Assembly (NCBI GenBank): GCA_016710365.1
Contig: JADJVW010000015.1
Coordinates: 135,849 to 199,848, forward strand
Origin: Candidatus Caldilinea saccharophila
Lineage (GTDB): Bacteria; Chloroflexota; Anaerolineae; Caldilineales; Caldilineaceae
Direction: 5' to 3'
DNA: 64,000 nucleotides
Translations under genes and position numbers: made by a program
Shown here: one piece after another, positions 51,236 to 61,033 of the stretch
How the letters are laid out: every line of letters begins with the position of its first letter
How positions within the stretch are numbered: the stretch's first letter is position 1
Notes under the pieces: generated by a model
Database searches by the model: none
Seen by the model: the letters and a program-made list of their open reading frames with translations, nothing else
What the model was told of the DNA's origin: nothing

Positions 51236-52584
51236 TGCTGCGCAACCGCTCTCTCCTCCTTATTCTGGGGATCGCCGTTCTGTTGCGCGTGGCCGTGGCC
51301 CTCTATCTGGGCGATGCAACCCCGCCCACCAAGGACGAGACTTCCTACTCCCTGCTCGCCGCACGCCTGGCCGGCGGCTACGGCTACAGCTTTGCCGACG
51401 CCTGGTACCCTTTCACCCCAGCCAACACGCCCACCGCGCACTGGTCTTTCCTCTATACCGCCTTTGTCGCCACTATCTATGCGATCGTTGGGGTGCATCC
51501 ACTGGCGGTGCGTCTTGTGCAGGCTGTGCTCACTGGCCTGCTCATGCCCTGGCTGATTTGGCGTCTGGCGCGGCGCTGGCAACCCGCCCATGTTGCCCTG
51601 ATCGCTGCGGCGCTGGCAGCGGTTTACGCCTATTTTGTGCTCTATGGCGCGCAAGTGCAGACCGAAGGTTTCTTTCTGCTGGCTGTGCTCTGGTCGCTCG
51701 AACGCAGCTTGACGTTGCAGGATAAACTTTCGACGCAGAGGCGCAAAGCAGCAACGGGACGGAGCGAGCAAGAGGCAGCAAAAACCGCATTGTCCTCTGC
51801 CTATCTCTGCACCTCTGCGCCTCCGCGTCAAGATTCTCTCTTCGTTATCGCGCTCACCTTGGGTCTGAGTCTGGGCGTTGCTACGCTGCTGCGCCAGTCG
51901 ATTTTGCCTTGGGTTGTCGTGCTTTTTATGTGGCTGTTGGGGATGAATAGCCTGGCTCTCAAGCGTGTAAGCGCTAGAACTCTTTTGGTGCTCTTGATCG
52001 CCGGACTGGTGCTCTTCGCAACTATTTTGCCTTTTACGCTGCGCAACTATCACGCGTATGGCGATTTTTTGTTGCTCAACTCCAATGCAGGCTATGCCAT
52101 GTATTCGGCGCAGCATCCCTTACACGCAACTAGCTTTGAAGCCTACACCGCCGCGCCGCTGCCCGCCGATCTGACTCCATTGCCTGCGAACGAAGCGCAG
52201 TGGGATCGGGCGTTGATGGCGCGCGGCATCCAGTTTGTGCTGGCCGATCCGGGCCGCTATCTGCTGCTCTCGGCCAGCCGCGCGGCGGATTACTTTGAAT
52301 TTTGGCCGAAGGATAGCTCGTCGCTGCTCTTTAACGTGGGGCGAATGGCGTCGTTTACGCTGCTGTTGCCTTTCATGCTCTACGGAATAGGGGTGGTGAG
52401 CAGGAGGAGCGATCGGCGCGTCGCATGGAGATTTTTGCTACTTTTTGTGACGTTCTATTCTTTGTTGCATATTTTTACGTGGGCCATGCCCCGCTATCGG
52501 CTGCCGGTGGATGCAGTGTTGCTGCTTTTTGCCGCAGCCGCCTTGGCCGACCTGGCAACGCACACCCTGCCTGCGCACAACTGA
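51235..52584 (+). CDS. GT39/ArnT-like membrane glycosyltransferase with an in-frame repeat insertion
   Basis: A 449-aa polytopic protein. The first extracytoplasmic loop has the acidic motif TKDETSYSLLAARLAGGYG, where PMT/ArnT enzymes hold the catalytic Asp/Glu. About eight to ten helices follow, and a late periplasmic domain with YAMYSAQHP. It would move a sugar from a polyprenyl-phosphate carrier to an acceptor outside the membrane. Unusual: between helices, residues about 165-200 (LSTQRRKAATGRSEQEAAKT region) are encoded by a complete family A repeat, about 110 bp, without a stop or frame change. The hydrophobic reading resumes directly (LFVIALTLGLSLG). The reader should expect a charged loop there that homologues lack. 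Confidence 0.88.
   Translation: MLRNRSLLLILGIAVLLRVAVALYLGDATPPTKDETSYSLLAARLAGGYGYSFADAWYPFTPANTPTAHWSFLYTAFVATIYAIVGVHPLAVRLVQAVLTGLLMPWLIWRLARRWQPAHVALIAAALAAVYAYFVLYGAQVQTEGFFLLAVLWSLERSLTLQDKLSTQRRKAATGRSEQEAAKTALSSAYLCTSAPPRQDSLFVIALTLGLSLGVATLLRQSILPWVVVLFMWLLGMNSLALKRVSARTLLVLLIAGLVLFATILPFTLRNYHAYGDFLLLNSNAGYAMYSAQHPLHATSFEAYTAAPLPADLTPLPANEAQWDRALMARGIQFVLADPGRYLLLSASRAADYFEFWPKDSSSLLFNVGRMASFTLLLPFMLYGIGVVSRRSDRRVAWRFLLLFVTFYSLLHIFTWAMPRYRLPVDAVLLLFAAAALADLATHTLPAHN
51726..51835. repeat. Family A palindromic repeat inside a coding region
   Basis: Left arm TTTCGACGCAGAGGCGCAAAG and right arm CTCTGCGCCTCCGCGTCAAG (51813-51832), with an inner GAGGCAG / CTGCCTA-like pair. This is the same structure as the intergenic copies at 14075 and 17500. 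It is read through in frame by the GT39-like gene. Confidence 0.85.
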
Positions 52585-52748
52585 TCGCCAAAATATAATT
52601 CCTGCCCGACCCCGCAAACGAAACCGATCTTGATCGAGCGGCGGCCTCTACATCATCCACTAAACAGGCAAGTAAACCGGCAAACCCTCATGCCATCTCC
52701 GTCGTTTGACGGTTGGATTTACCAGAAAATCACATTACAATCTTGTCA

Positions 52749-53840
52749 ATGGGATCGATACTGGTTTACGTACTTCTATCGCCGACCTTCGGGATGCATC
52801 AATACACCGCCGATCTGGCGCATCAGGCGCTGACGTTGGGGCATGAGGTGCATGTCGTGACGACATCGCGGCTGCCGCGTGACCGTTATATGGCGCAGGT
52901 GCAGATTCACACCCCGGTGGCGCATTGTTCCACGGGGTTCACCGGCGAAGGCGCACGTCCGTTTGAACTGGGCCGGCTGTGGCAATGCATCAAGGGACTG
53001 CGTCCTGATCGGGTCCATTTTACTGGAGTCCACCTATGGAATCCACTGTTGCTTGCTAGGTTGCGTCAGGCGGGTTGCGCTACGATCCATACACTTCACG
53101 ATCTGGATCCTCACACCGCGGCCCCGCATGGCCGTCTGATTCGCCTCTGGAACCGGTTCGTGATCGCGGCAGCCCATCAACTGCTTGTTCATGCGGAGCG
53201 ATACCAGCAGCGGCTGTTGCGCAATGGTAGATCTGCTGATTGTGTTCATGCCTGGCCGCTTTCGCATACCTTCCTGGGGGCGGGCGCCGCGGCGCAGCTT
53301 TGCACAGCGGCGCCCAATCGCACGTGGGAACCCTGGGTGCTCTTTTTCGGACGGCTTGAAGCATACAAAGGGATCAATGTCTTGCTCGCCGCGGCCAGTT
53401 CTCTGGCCGCATGTCCGACAGGCCCGTTTCCTTCCATCGTGTTGGCGGGTCGCGGCGCCCTTCCTGGCCTGTCTTTGCCAGGCGTGATTCATCTTGACAG
53501 GCATGTCGATGACGCGTTGGGATGCGATCTTTTCCGGCGCTGTCGTGCGTTGGTGCTGCCCTACACGGGTGCGACGCAATCTGCGCTGCCCGCCACCGCG
53601 TATGCCTTTGGCAAGCCGGTCATCGTCGCCGACAGCGGCGCACTTGCTGAGGTTGTCATTCCGGGCAAAACCGGGTGGGTCGTGCCGCCAAACGATGCCC
53701 CGGCGCTGGCGGCCGCGATTGACGCCGTGCGAGCGGCGGCGCCCTCCACGCTCGCCGACATTGGCGAGGCTGGGCGACAGCAGTTCGACAAGCTCCGACA
53801 AGTGCAGGCAGAGAAGCTTGCGACGTTGTATGCCGGGTAA
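52749..53840 (+). CDS. Glycosyltransferase family 4
   Basis: A 363-aa GT-B enzyme. ATG at 52749 begins MGSILVYVLLSPTFGMHQYT, the usual Rossmann start; an earlier in-frame start at 52713 adds residues without similarity. Seen: VHFTGVHLWNP, TIHTLHDLDPH (acceptor side), WVLFFGRLEAYKGINVLL and LPYTGATQSALPATAYAFGKPVIV, which takes the place of the usual E-x7-E donor motif. It opens after a 164-bp gap with no gene, so a new transcript may begin here. Confidence 0.88.
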   Translation: MGSILVYVLLSPTFGMHQYTADLAHQALTLGHEVHVVTTSRLPRDRYMAQVQIHTPVAHCSTGFTGEGARPFELGRLWQCIKGLRPDRVHFTGVHLWNPLLLARLRQAGCATIHTLHDLDPHTAAPHGRLIRLWNRFVIAAAHQLLVHAERYQQRLLRNGRSADCVHAWPLSHTFLGAGAAAQLCTAAPNRTWEPWVLFFGRLEAYKGINVLLAAASSLAACPTGPFPSIVLAGRGALPGLSLPGVIHLDRHVDDALGCDLFRRCRALVLPYTGATQSALPATAYAFGKPVIVADSGALAEVVIPGKTGWVVPPNDAPALAAAIDAVRAAAPSTLADIGEAGRQQFDKLRQVQAEKLATLYAG

Positions 53841-54060
53841 TCTGGACTAGCGAACTCGGCATTATGTTGTCGGCAACCGATGGTGTAAGTAAGTTGATTT
53901 GTGCAGAAGCAACCTGTCAACTCGCACTAGTGAGCACTGCCCCTAGGCCCCAAAATGGAGATCGTTACAACACGAATGTGGCGCTGCAACGACGTTACTC
54001 CCCATGCAGTGGCTGGAACATCTCTTCGGCGATTTGGAATAAAAAGGGGTGCGAGAGGAT

Positions 54061-55548
54061 ATGATTGACAGATCAGTGATCGGAAAATCGATGGTGGTTG
54101 TTCCATCGTTTATCAGGCAACGCTTTACTCTGCCCCCCGCATTGCGTTTGCGTATTTCCGAGCGGCGAATGTTGTTGATTCTGGTTGATTTGTTTTGCAT
54201 CTTAAATGCACTTTGGATTGCAATGGACACAGTAGATTCTCTAAAGTGGCGGCCAGAACTAGCGCTGAGCTACCTCGGTTGGTTTGCCGTGGCAGCGAGC
54301 ATCTGGCTCGTCGGCGCCAATATCTTCGATCTTTACGATCTGGCCCGCGCTTCGAATTTGCCGCAGACTATGCGCTCCATTGTAGGCGTCTGGCTCTTTG
54401 TGCTGACTATCTGTGTCGTGGCGTCGCTGCCAATCCTGCCTGCTCTCTCACGGTCACTGCTCTTTATCTTTGCCACCATTGCGCTTCTCGAACTGGTTAG
54501 CTGGCGGCTGATCTATATACGTCTGTTCATGCAGCCCTGGTTCAGGCAGCGCGCGTTGATCGTTGGCGCCAGCCGCTCCGGGCGCGATCTTGCGGTGGCG
54601 CTTCACCAGGCGGGCGGCGCCCCCAGCCCCTACCGCGGTTCCGGCTACGAGATCGTCGGCTTTGTCGACGACGATCCTGTGCTGCATCGCGCCTTTGTAG
54701 AAGGCGCGCCGGTCTTTGGCAATTCCGCCGATCTCTTTGCGCTGATCAAACGCTTGGATGTCGATGAAGTGATCGTCGCCATCACCAATCGCCACGCCAT
54801 CCATCCTGGCACGATGGAATCGCTGGTTGCTTGCGCCGAACATGGCTGCAAGGTCACAACCATGAGCGCCTTGTCTGAACGTGTGCTAGGGCGAGTGCCG
54901 GTCTTCCACATTGGCCATAATCTTGAAGGGATCTTTTCGACGCAGGAGACCGCGGGATCACGCCTCTTTAACGTGGCAAAACGCATGATCGACATTGGTG
55001 TGGCGTCGGTTGGTCTGCTGGCGCTGGCGCCGATCTTGCTGCTGGTGCTTGTCGCCAATCGTCTCGTCTCGCCGGGGCCGCTCTTTTATCGCCAGGTGCG
55101 CGTTGGGCGTGGCGGCAAGAGCTTCACGATCTACAAGCTGCGCTCGATGACGCCCGATGCGGAAGCAGGTACGGGCGCGGTATGGGCGGCGGTAGGCGAC
55201 AGCCGCATCACACCGGTGGGACGCTGGCTGGGCCGCACGCGTCTCGACGAGCTGCCACAGGTGATCAACGTCTTGCGTGGAGAGATGAGTATTGTCGGCC
55301 CGCGCCCCGAACGCCCGGAGTTTGTCGAACAATTGGCGGGTAAAATCCCTTTCTATCGTGCGCGTCATGGCGTCCGTCCAGGGTTGACGGGGTGGGCGCA
55401 GGTGCAATATGGATACGGGCGCAGCGTGGATGACGCGCGGATCAAGCTTGAATATGATCTCTACTATGTCCGCCATGCGGCTCCGCTGCTCGACCTGCAA
55501 ATTCTCTTCCGCACGCTTGCGATTGCGCTGCAAATGAAGGGATCGTAG
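54061..55548 (+). CDS. Undecaprenyl-phosphate sugar phosphotransferase (WbaP/ExoY-type initiating enzyme)
   Basis: A 495-aa polyprenyl-P hexose-1-P transferase that starts the glycan. Four N-terminal helices (about 40-160) are followed by a CoA-binding-like Rossmann module (RALIVGASRSGRDLA, about 170-290). The catalytic Bac_transf domain at about 305-495 has KRMIDIGVASVGLL, SPGPLFYRQVRVGRGG, FTIYKLRSM, the DELPQVINVLRGEMSIVGPR signature and GVRPGLTGWAQVQYGYG. The ATG at 54061 follows GAGAGGAT. The gap before it (53841-54060) holds no gene or recognisable signal. Its presence shows that the locus makes a lipid-linked glycan of its own. Confidence 0.94.
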   Translation: MIDRSVIGKSMVVVPSFIRQRFTLPPALRLRISERRMLLILVDLFCILNALWIAMDTVDSLKWRPELALSYLGWFAVAASIWLVGANIFDLYDLARASNLPQTMRSIVGVWLFVLTICVVASLPILPALSRSLLFIFATIALLELVSWRLIYIRLFMQPWFRQRALIVGASRSGRDLAVALHQAGGAPSPYRGSGYEIVGFVDDDPVLHRAFVEGAPVFGNSADLFALIKRLDVDEVIVAITNRHAIHPGTMESLVACAEHGCKVTTMSALSERVLGRVPVFHIGHNLEGIFSTQETAGSRLFNVAKRMIDIGVASVGLLALAPILLLVLVANRLVSPGPLFYRQVRVGRGGKSFTIYKLRSMTPDAEAGTGAVWAAVGDSRITPVGRWLGRTRLDELPQVINVLRGEMSIVGPRPERPEFVEQLAGKIPFYRARHGVRPGLTGWAQVQYGYGRSVDDARIKLEYDLYYVRHAAPLLDLQILFRTLAIALQMKGS

Positions 55549-55554
55549 GCGGTT

Positions 55555-56804
55555 ATGAAAATTGTGTTCCTGACGCAGGTGTTGCCCTATCCGCTGGACG
55601 CCGGCCCCAAATTGCGCGCCTATTATGTGCTGCGCCAGCTCGCCGCGCAGCATGAAGTGCTGCTCGTCTCCTTTTCCCGCCAGGAGGATCGCGCTGACCA
55701 TGTCGAGCATCTGCGCCAGTTCTGCGCCGGCGTTTACATCGTGCCGATGGTGCGGTCGGCCAGACGCACGCTGTGTGCGGTCGTGACCGCGCTGGCCCAC
55801 AAAGAGCCGGTCATCATCGCGCGCGATCGTGTGGCCGCCATGCGCCGGCGGATCGAGGATGTCTTCGCTGCGCATGGCCCCGTCGACGCCGTACACGCCG
55901 ACCAGACCTCAATGGTGCAATACGCCCTGGGCGCCGCCGACCTGCAAACCCGGCGCGGCTGGTGCTGGACGCCCACAACGCACTGCATCAGGTTTTTCGT
56001 CGCCTTGCCGAACAAGCTGGCAACCCACTGCGCCGCCGGCTGCTGGCGTGGGAAGCAGAGCGGCTGGCCGCCTACGAGACGGAGCGTTATGCTCAATTCG
56101 ACGAAGTAGTCTTTGTCACCGAGATCGACCGCGCCCGTCTCGATCTGTCCCACGCCCACGTGATCCCGATCTGTGTTGAGCCGCAAGTCGAGGCGATGTG
56201 CGCGGTCGCCGCTCCAACCGCGCAGGTCAAGCCGCGCCAGGTGCTCTTTGTCGGCACGCTCTTCTGGCCGCCCAATGCGGAGGGTGCAGCGTGGTTTGTG
56301 CGCGAGGTGTGGCCGCTTGTGCTAAAGCAATGTCCCGATGCCCGCCTGGTGATCGCCGGCAAGCGCCCGCCGATCTCGCTGCTCCAGCTTGCTGACGCTG
56401 CGCAACACGTGGTTGTGACCGGTTATGTGGATGATCTGACCACGCTGGTCGCTCAGAGCACGCTCTTCATTGCCCCGCTGCACGCCGGCGGCGGGATGCG
56501 CGTCAAGATCGTCGATGCCTGGAATTGGGGGATTCCCGTCCTGGCGACGACGGTTGGCGCCGAAGGATTGGATTGCGTCGCCGGCGAACATCTGTTGATC
56601 GCCGACGCTGCCGACGCCTTTGCCGCGGCGACCGTGCGCCTGCTGGATGATCCCGCGCTGGCTGCACGGCTGTGTGAGGCCGGACGCCGCCTAGTGGCGC
56701 ACGCCTATGATTGGCGGCGCGTCTACGCGGCATGGGACGGCGTCTACGCGGGCGCCCTGTCGTTTTCGCCGGCGCGCGCACAACAGGAGAAGCTATGGAA
56801 CTGA
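55555..56804 (+). CDS. Glycosyltransferase family 4 (TIGR03087-like), one frameshift
   Basis: About 417 aa after joining. The first part has MKIVFLTQVLPYPLDAGPK and LRQLAAQHEVLLVSF. At about 55953 one C is missing in CAAACCCGGCG, and the reading continues as RLVLDAHNALHQVFRRLAE, FVGTLFWPPNAEGAAWFVREV and AGGGMRVKIVDAWNWGIPV. It is a probable paralogue of the gene at 45928. It starts 7 bp after the initiating transferase and overlaps the stalk-protein gene by 10 bp. Confidence 0.87.
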
Positions 56805-59128
56805 TGGTTTGCCCGCATCTAGGGCTGGATGATGACCCCACACTCACCCGCACCGCGGCCACGCGTTCGCATCGTTGTTACGCGCATACGCCGCCGCTGG
56901 CGCCCGATGTCGACCATCAGAGTGATTTTTGTTTCTCCAATGCATTTGCCCAATGTCCTTATTACACCTCGACGCCCGCAGAGGCCGGCGCACCTGTGCA
57001 CGCACCCGCCGCGTGGCGTTTGTCGCAGGTGCGTGACGATGAGCGCCCGCGCTGGTTAGGGTGGGTATGGCTTGGCCTCTCCGCGGCGATCGTGGTTGCC
57101 TTTGCTTTTGTAGTGATCACGTTCGGTCTTGACCTCTTGCGGCCGTCTGCCCCGGCAACGCCCTTTACGCTGGCTACAGTCATGCCAACTGCGCCGCCTA
57201 CGCGTTTGCCGGCAGCCACGCGCGTCGAAATTGCGCTGGGAGTGACTTTTCCGACGCCGACGCCGGCCCCGGGCGGGCAGGCTCTGACGCTCACATCGCA
57301 CGCCGAAGACGCCGGCTGGTGGGCCAGCGGCGATACGCGCGCCAACCACTTGGGCGACTCGTTTCTTTACGCCGGCCGGTTGGACGACCAACGCTTCCTG
57401 TCGATGGTGCGCTTCGACCTGACGCGCGTGCCGCGCGGCGCCGTGATCGAGCAGGCGACGTTGCGGCTCACCGGGCTGGAAGATCGACGCTTCGACCGTG
57501 CTGACCCTGGGCTGTGGCTTGTGCAGTTGATCGCTGAGGCGGACGCACAAGATTTAGCGAGCACCGATTATGTGGCTGCCTACAGCCGGCCCGCGTCCAT
57601 CACGCTGGCGCCGCTGCGCGCGACAGATCTCGCTGCGGGTAAAGCCAACGAGTTCGTGCTGGACGAGACCATCCGCACCTGGATGGCGCAGCAGTTGCTC
57701 GACGGCGCCGCTTCCCTCACCGTGCGGCTGCTGCCCGCCGGTGAGGAGACGACTTCGCTTTTTGCGTGGGATAGTGGACAGGGGTCAGAAAGCCGGGGCG
57801 CGGCGCCGGAGTTGGCGCTCGTGGTCGGCCCACCGCCGCCCACGCCGCCGCCGCTGCCGACCAAGCCGTTTCTAGTCGCCACGCTGACGCCACCGCCCGC
57901 CAACGTCATGACAGCCGTAGCGCTGGCTGCGACCGCCACGGCCGTTGCCAAGACAACGGGCGCCTACACACCGCTGCCTTATCAAGTCTACACGCCGACG
58001 CCTTTCCCGGAGAATCTGGCGACGGTGCAGGCCGCGGCGCTGGCGCGTGGGTTGCCGCCGGTGCTGGTCGATACGCCCACGCCCGCCAACGAAGCCACGG
58101 CCGCGTATCACGCGGAATATGCCACGGCGGTGGCGCTGACAACCGGCGCTTTCACACCCGTCCCCACCGACTATGTAACGCCGGTCGTGATCGCGCCGTC
58201 GCCGCCTGCCGAGAATGTGGCGACCGCGGCGGCGCGTGTGCTGGCGGTCACAGCCACTGCGGAGAGCGCCGCTCGCTCGTTGCTGCCCACGGCCACACCC
58301 ACGCCCTGGCCCTACAATGCTCTGTTGGGTGTGTTTGTCTATGCAACAGCCGTCCCCGCGAACGCTGAGACGGCTGTTGCGCTCAACGAACAGGCGATCC
58401 TGATCGCACGCACCACCGGCACGCCGACGCCGCTGCCGTGGAATGCTATCGTCATCACGCGCGTGCCCGCGCCCGCAGCGGCTACGCCGACGCCGATTCC
58501 CTTGTTCATCAACGAGGCTGAATTTACGCCCACATCGACGCCAACCGCAACAGGCACACCCCCATCGGCGCTGCCCGCCGAAGTGATCGGCAAGATCCTT
58601 TTCAGGTCAGATCGCAGCGGCAGTGAGGCGACCTACATGCTCGACCCCACGACGGGCGGCGTCACGCTGATCACGCAGCCCTGGGTTTATACGTTGGCGC
58701 GCCAACAGCTTGCGCAGTCGCCGGGCGGGGAGCAGGCGATTGTCAAGGCTGATAACCGCGGTCTGTTGCAAATTCAGGCCTATGCACCCACCTACAATGC
58801 GACGCGCCAGCTCACCGCGCTCAATGGCGCCAGCTACGACCCGGCATGGTCGCCCACCGGCGAATGGATCGCCTTTGCCAGCACCGATACAGGCGGCGAT
58901 GAGATTTACCGCGTGAACTCCGACGGCTCCGTGACGCAGCGCTTGACCTTTAACACGTGGGAGTGGGATAAGCACCCCAGTTGGTCGCCGGATGGCGCCA
59001 GGATTGTCTTTTATTCCAACCGCGACACGGGGCGCCGCCAACTTTGGATCATGAATCAGGATGGCAGCGGCCAGCTCAATCTGAGCAGCAATGAATACAA
59101 TGACTGGGACCCCGTCTGGGTCAGATAG
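56795..59128 (+). CDS. Wall-spanning protein: Cys/His module, one membrane helix, DNRLRE-like domain, Thr/Pro stalk, TolB-like propeller
   Basis: A 777-aa protein. Residues 1-60 form a cytoplasmic Cys/His module (CPHLGL at 6-11; Cys 6, 28, 46, 54; His 8, 26, 31, 41). One helix at about 88-110 (WLGLSAAIVVAFAFVVITF) sends the rest outside. Residues about 165-345 look like a DNRLRE/jelly-roll domain (SFLYAGRLDDQRFLSMVRFD). Residues about 350-610 are a stalk of about five units of roughly 45 aa with NxxTAxALAxxATAxAxTTG and TPTPLP. The end is a TolB/WD-type propeller (YDPAWSPTGEWIAFASTDTGG; HPSWSPDGARIVFYSNRDTG). ATG 56795 with AGGAGAAGCT. Similar architectures are known to me from Chloroflexota proteins with LysM or propeller ends; function is unproven. 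Confidence 0.85.
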   Translation: MELMVCPHLGLDDDPTLTRTAATRSHRCYAHTPPLAPDVDHQSDFCFSNAFAQCPYYTSTPAEAGAPVHAPAAWRLSQVRDDERPRWLGWVWLGLSAAIVVAFAFVVITFGLDLLRPSAPATPFTLATVMPTAPPTRLPAATRVEIALGVTFPTPTPAPGGQALTLTSHAEDAGWWASGDTRANHLGDSFLYAGRLDDQRFLSMVRFDLTRVPRGAVIEQATLRLTGLEDRRFDRADPGLWLVQLIAEADAQDLASTDYVAAYSRPASITLAPLRATDLAAGKANEFVLDETIRTWMAQQLLDGAASLTVRLLPAGEETTSLFAWDSGQGSESRGAAPELALVVGPPPPTPPPLPTKPFLVATLTPPPANVMTAVALAATATAVAKTTGAYTPLPYQVYTPTPFPENLATVQAAALARGLPPVLVDTPTPANEATAAYHAEYATAVALTTGAFTPVPTDYVTPVVIAPSPPAENVATAAARVLAVTATAESAARSLLPTATPTPWPYNALLGVFVYATAVPANAETAVALNEQAILIARTTGTPTPLPWNAIVITRVPAPAAATPTPIPLFINEAEFTPTSTPTATGTPPSALPAEVIGKILFRSDRSGSEATYMLDPTTGGVTLITQPWVYTLARQQLAQSPGGEQAIVKADNRGLLQIQAYAPTYNATRQLTALNGASYDPAWSPTGEWIAFASTDTGGDEIYRVNSDGSVTQRLTFNTWEWDKHPSWSPDGARIVFYSNRDTGRRQLWIMNQDGSGQLNLSSNEYNDWDPVWVR

Positions 59129-59141
59129 GCCGAGAAACGCG

Positions 59142-60994
59142 ATGAATCGTTCTGAGATGATGACGCAAGCAGATGCTGAAGGCAACTTGAACAGCCTGGT
59201 GGCGTATATCAGCCCGTTGCGGCGTTGGTGGTGGCTGCTGCTCACCTCCACATTGGTGGCAACGCTCTCAATGGCGCTCGCCACGTTTACAGAGCCGACG
59301 CAGTACAGCTCGCGCGCCACCGTGATGATCGGCGCCAGTATCCGCGACCCGAATCCCAACAGCGGCGAGCTTTACCTGGCGCAACAGTTGGTCGCCACTT
59401 ACGTCGATCTGATCCAGCGCGCCAGCGTGAGCGCGCCGGCGATGGCGGCGTTGGGGATGACGCGCCTGCCGGATTACACCGCGCGTCAGGCGCCCGGCAC
59501 ACAGTTGATGGAGATCAACGTCATCGACACCGATCCGGCGCGCGCCCAGGCCGTGGGCCAGGCCTTGATCGACCAACTCATCGCGCTCAGCCCCGAAGGT
59601 TTGCAGGAGCAAAAACGCGCCGACTTTATCGAGCAGGAACTCGACGCGCTGCAAGCCGGCATCACCGAGACCAAAGCCGAGATCGAGCGCCGCCAATCGG
59701 AGCTGGCCGCCATGTTCAGCGCCCGCCAGATTGCCGATGCCCAGGCGCAACTCGACGCGCTGCAAAGCAAGCTCAGCAGTTTGCAGAGCAATTTCACCGC
59801 GCTGCTGGCGACGACGCAAAAAGGCGCCGTCAACACATTGACGGTGATCGAACCGCCCTCTACTGGCGCACCGATCGACAACAACATGCTCTACAAGTTG
59901 TTGATGGCCGCGGCCATTGGTTGCTTGCTTGCCATGGGCGGCGCTTATCTGCTCGAGTTTCTCGACAAGTCTTTCAAGAATTCAGACGAGGTTCAGCAGC
60001 GCCTTGGCCTTGCCACACTCAGCGCGGTGCCGGAGATCGAGCTTGACAAAGCGCCGCACACGCACAAATTGCACAGATTCTTGCAAAGTAAGCGTGACAG
60101 TGCGCACATCACTCGCACAGGCCGCGCGCCTGGCGCCACGGAGCGCCTAGCCTCCGCGCCGCTTTCTGCCAATAACAACCCGTCGCTCGTGATGTTGCAT
60201 GACAATCAATCGCCGGCGGCGGAAGCCTTTCGCGTGCTGCGCACCAACCTCCAATTCGCCGCGGTGGCGCATCCGGTGCGGTCGCTGGTGGTCAGCAGCC
60301 CGCTGCCCGCGGAAGGGAAGTCGCTGATCTCCGCCAACCTGGCGATCGCTGCGGCGCAGGCCGGCAATCGCGTCGTGCTCATCGATTGCGACCTCCATCG
60401 CCCGCGCCAGCATCACGTCTTTGGCCTGGGCAACGGTCTGGGTGTGACCACGGCGCTGCTGGGGATCGAAGGGGTCGCGCTCGAACAATTTTTGCAGCCG
60501 GGGCGCTGCCCACCTTACGCATCATGACCAGCGGCCGCTGCCGCCCAACGCCGGAGATGCTCGGCTCGGCGCGCATGTCTGCCTTGCTCGCCGAGATCGG
60601 GCAGCAGGCTGATCTGATCATTATTGACTCGCCGCCGGCCTCCGTGTTGGCCGATGCGGCCGTGCTTTCGCACCAGGTGGATGGCGTACTCCTCGTGCTG
60701 CACGCCAAACAGACCAGCCGTGACGTCGCCAAACGCACTGTCGCCGCGTTGCGGCAGGTGCAGGCGCACTTAGTCGGTGTGGTGCTCAATCGAATGCCGA
60801 CGCGCGGTCATGGCTACTCGTCCTACTACTCGTACTACAACTATGATTACTCCCGTCAATATTATCGACGCGACGATGCACTTGTCGGCGGCGCGCTGCC
60901 GGTGACGCCGGCGCGCCCTGCCAGCAATGGCAAACTCTCTTTATCCCCTATCCCATTCATCACCACGACCCGGTCGGAGCCACCGCACGCCTAG
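59142..60994 (+). CDS. Polysaccharide co-polymerase with tyrosine autokinase domain (Wzc/CpsCD type), frameshifted
   Basis: About 618 aa joined. A Wzz module (about 15-300) has two helices (WWWLLLTSTLVATLSMALA; LLMAAAIGCLLAMGGAYLLEF) around an extracytoplasmic coiled coil (EQELDALQAGITETKAEIE). Then comes the BY-kinase: Walker A SSPLPAEGKSLISANLA, Walker A' VLIDCDLHRPRQH and Walker B LIIIDSPPAS. It ends in a Tyr cluster (GYSSYYSYYNYDYSRQYY). A missing G in CCGGGGCGCTG near 60500 shifts the frame. At 60532-60556 the conserved SGPLPPNPEM is read as SGRCRPTPEM, explained by a compensating pair of indels. It controls chain length and export by phosphorylation cycles. The start at 59142 is the best of several ATGs. 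Confidence 0.9.
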
Positions 60995-61033
60995 AACCAC
61001 ACGTTTGTTGCGCGTGATGGTATGATAAACGGT

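Noticed and set aside
52700..52745. Promoter candidate TTGACG with TACAAT before the GT4 gene at 52749
   Set aside because: The spacer is 24 bp for this pair, and the alternative -35 is weak; not enough support to list.
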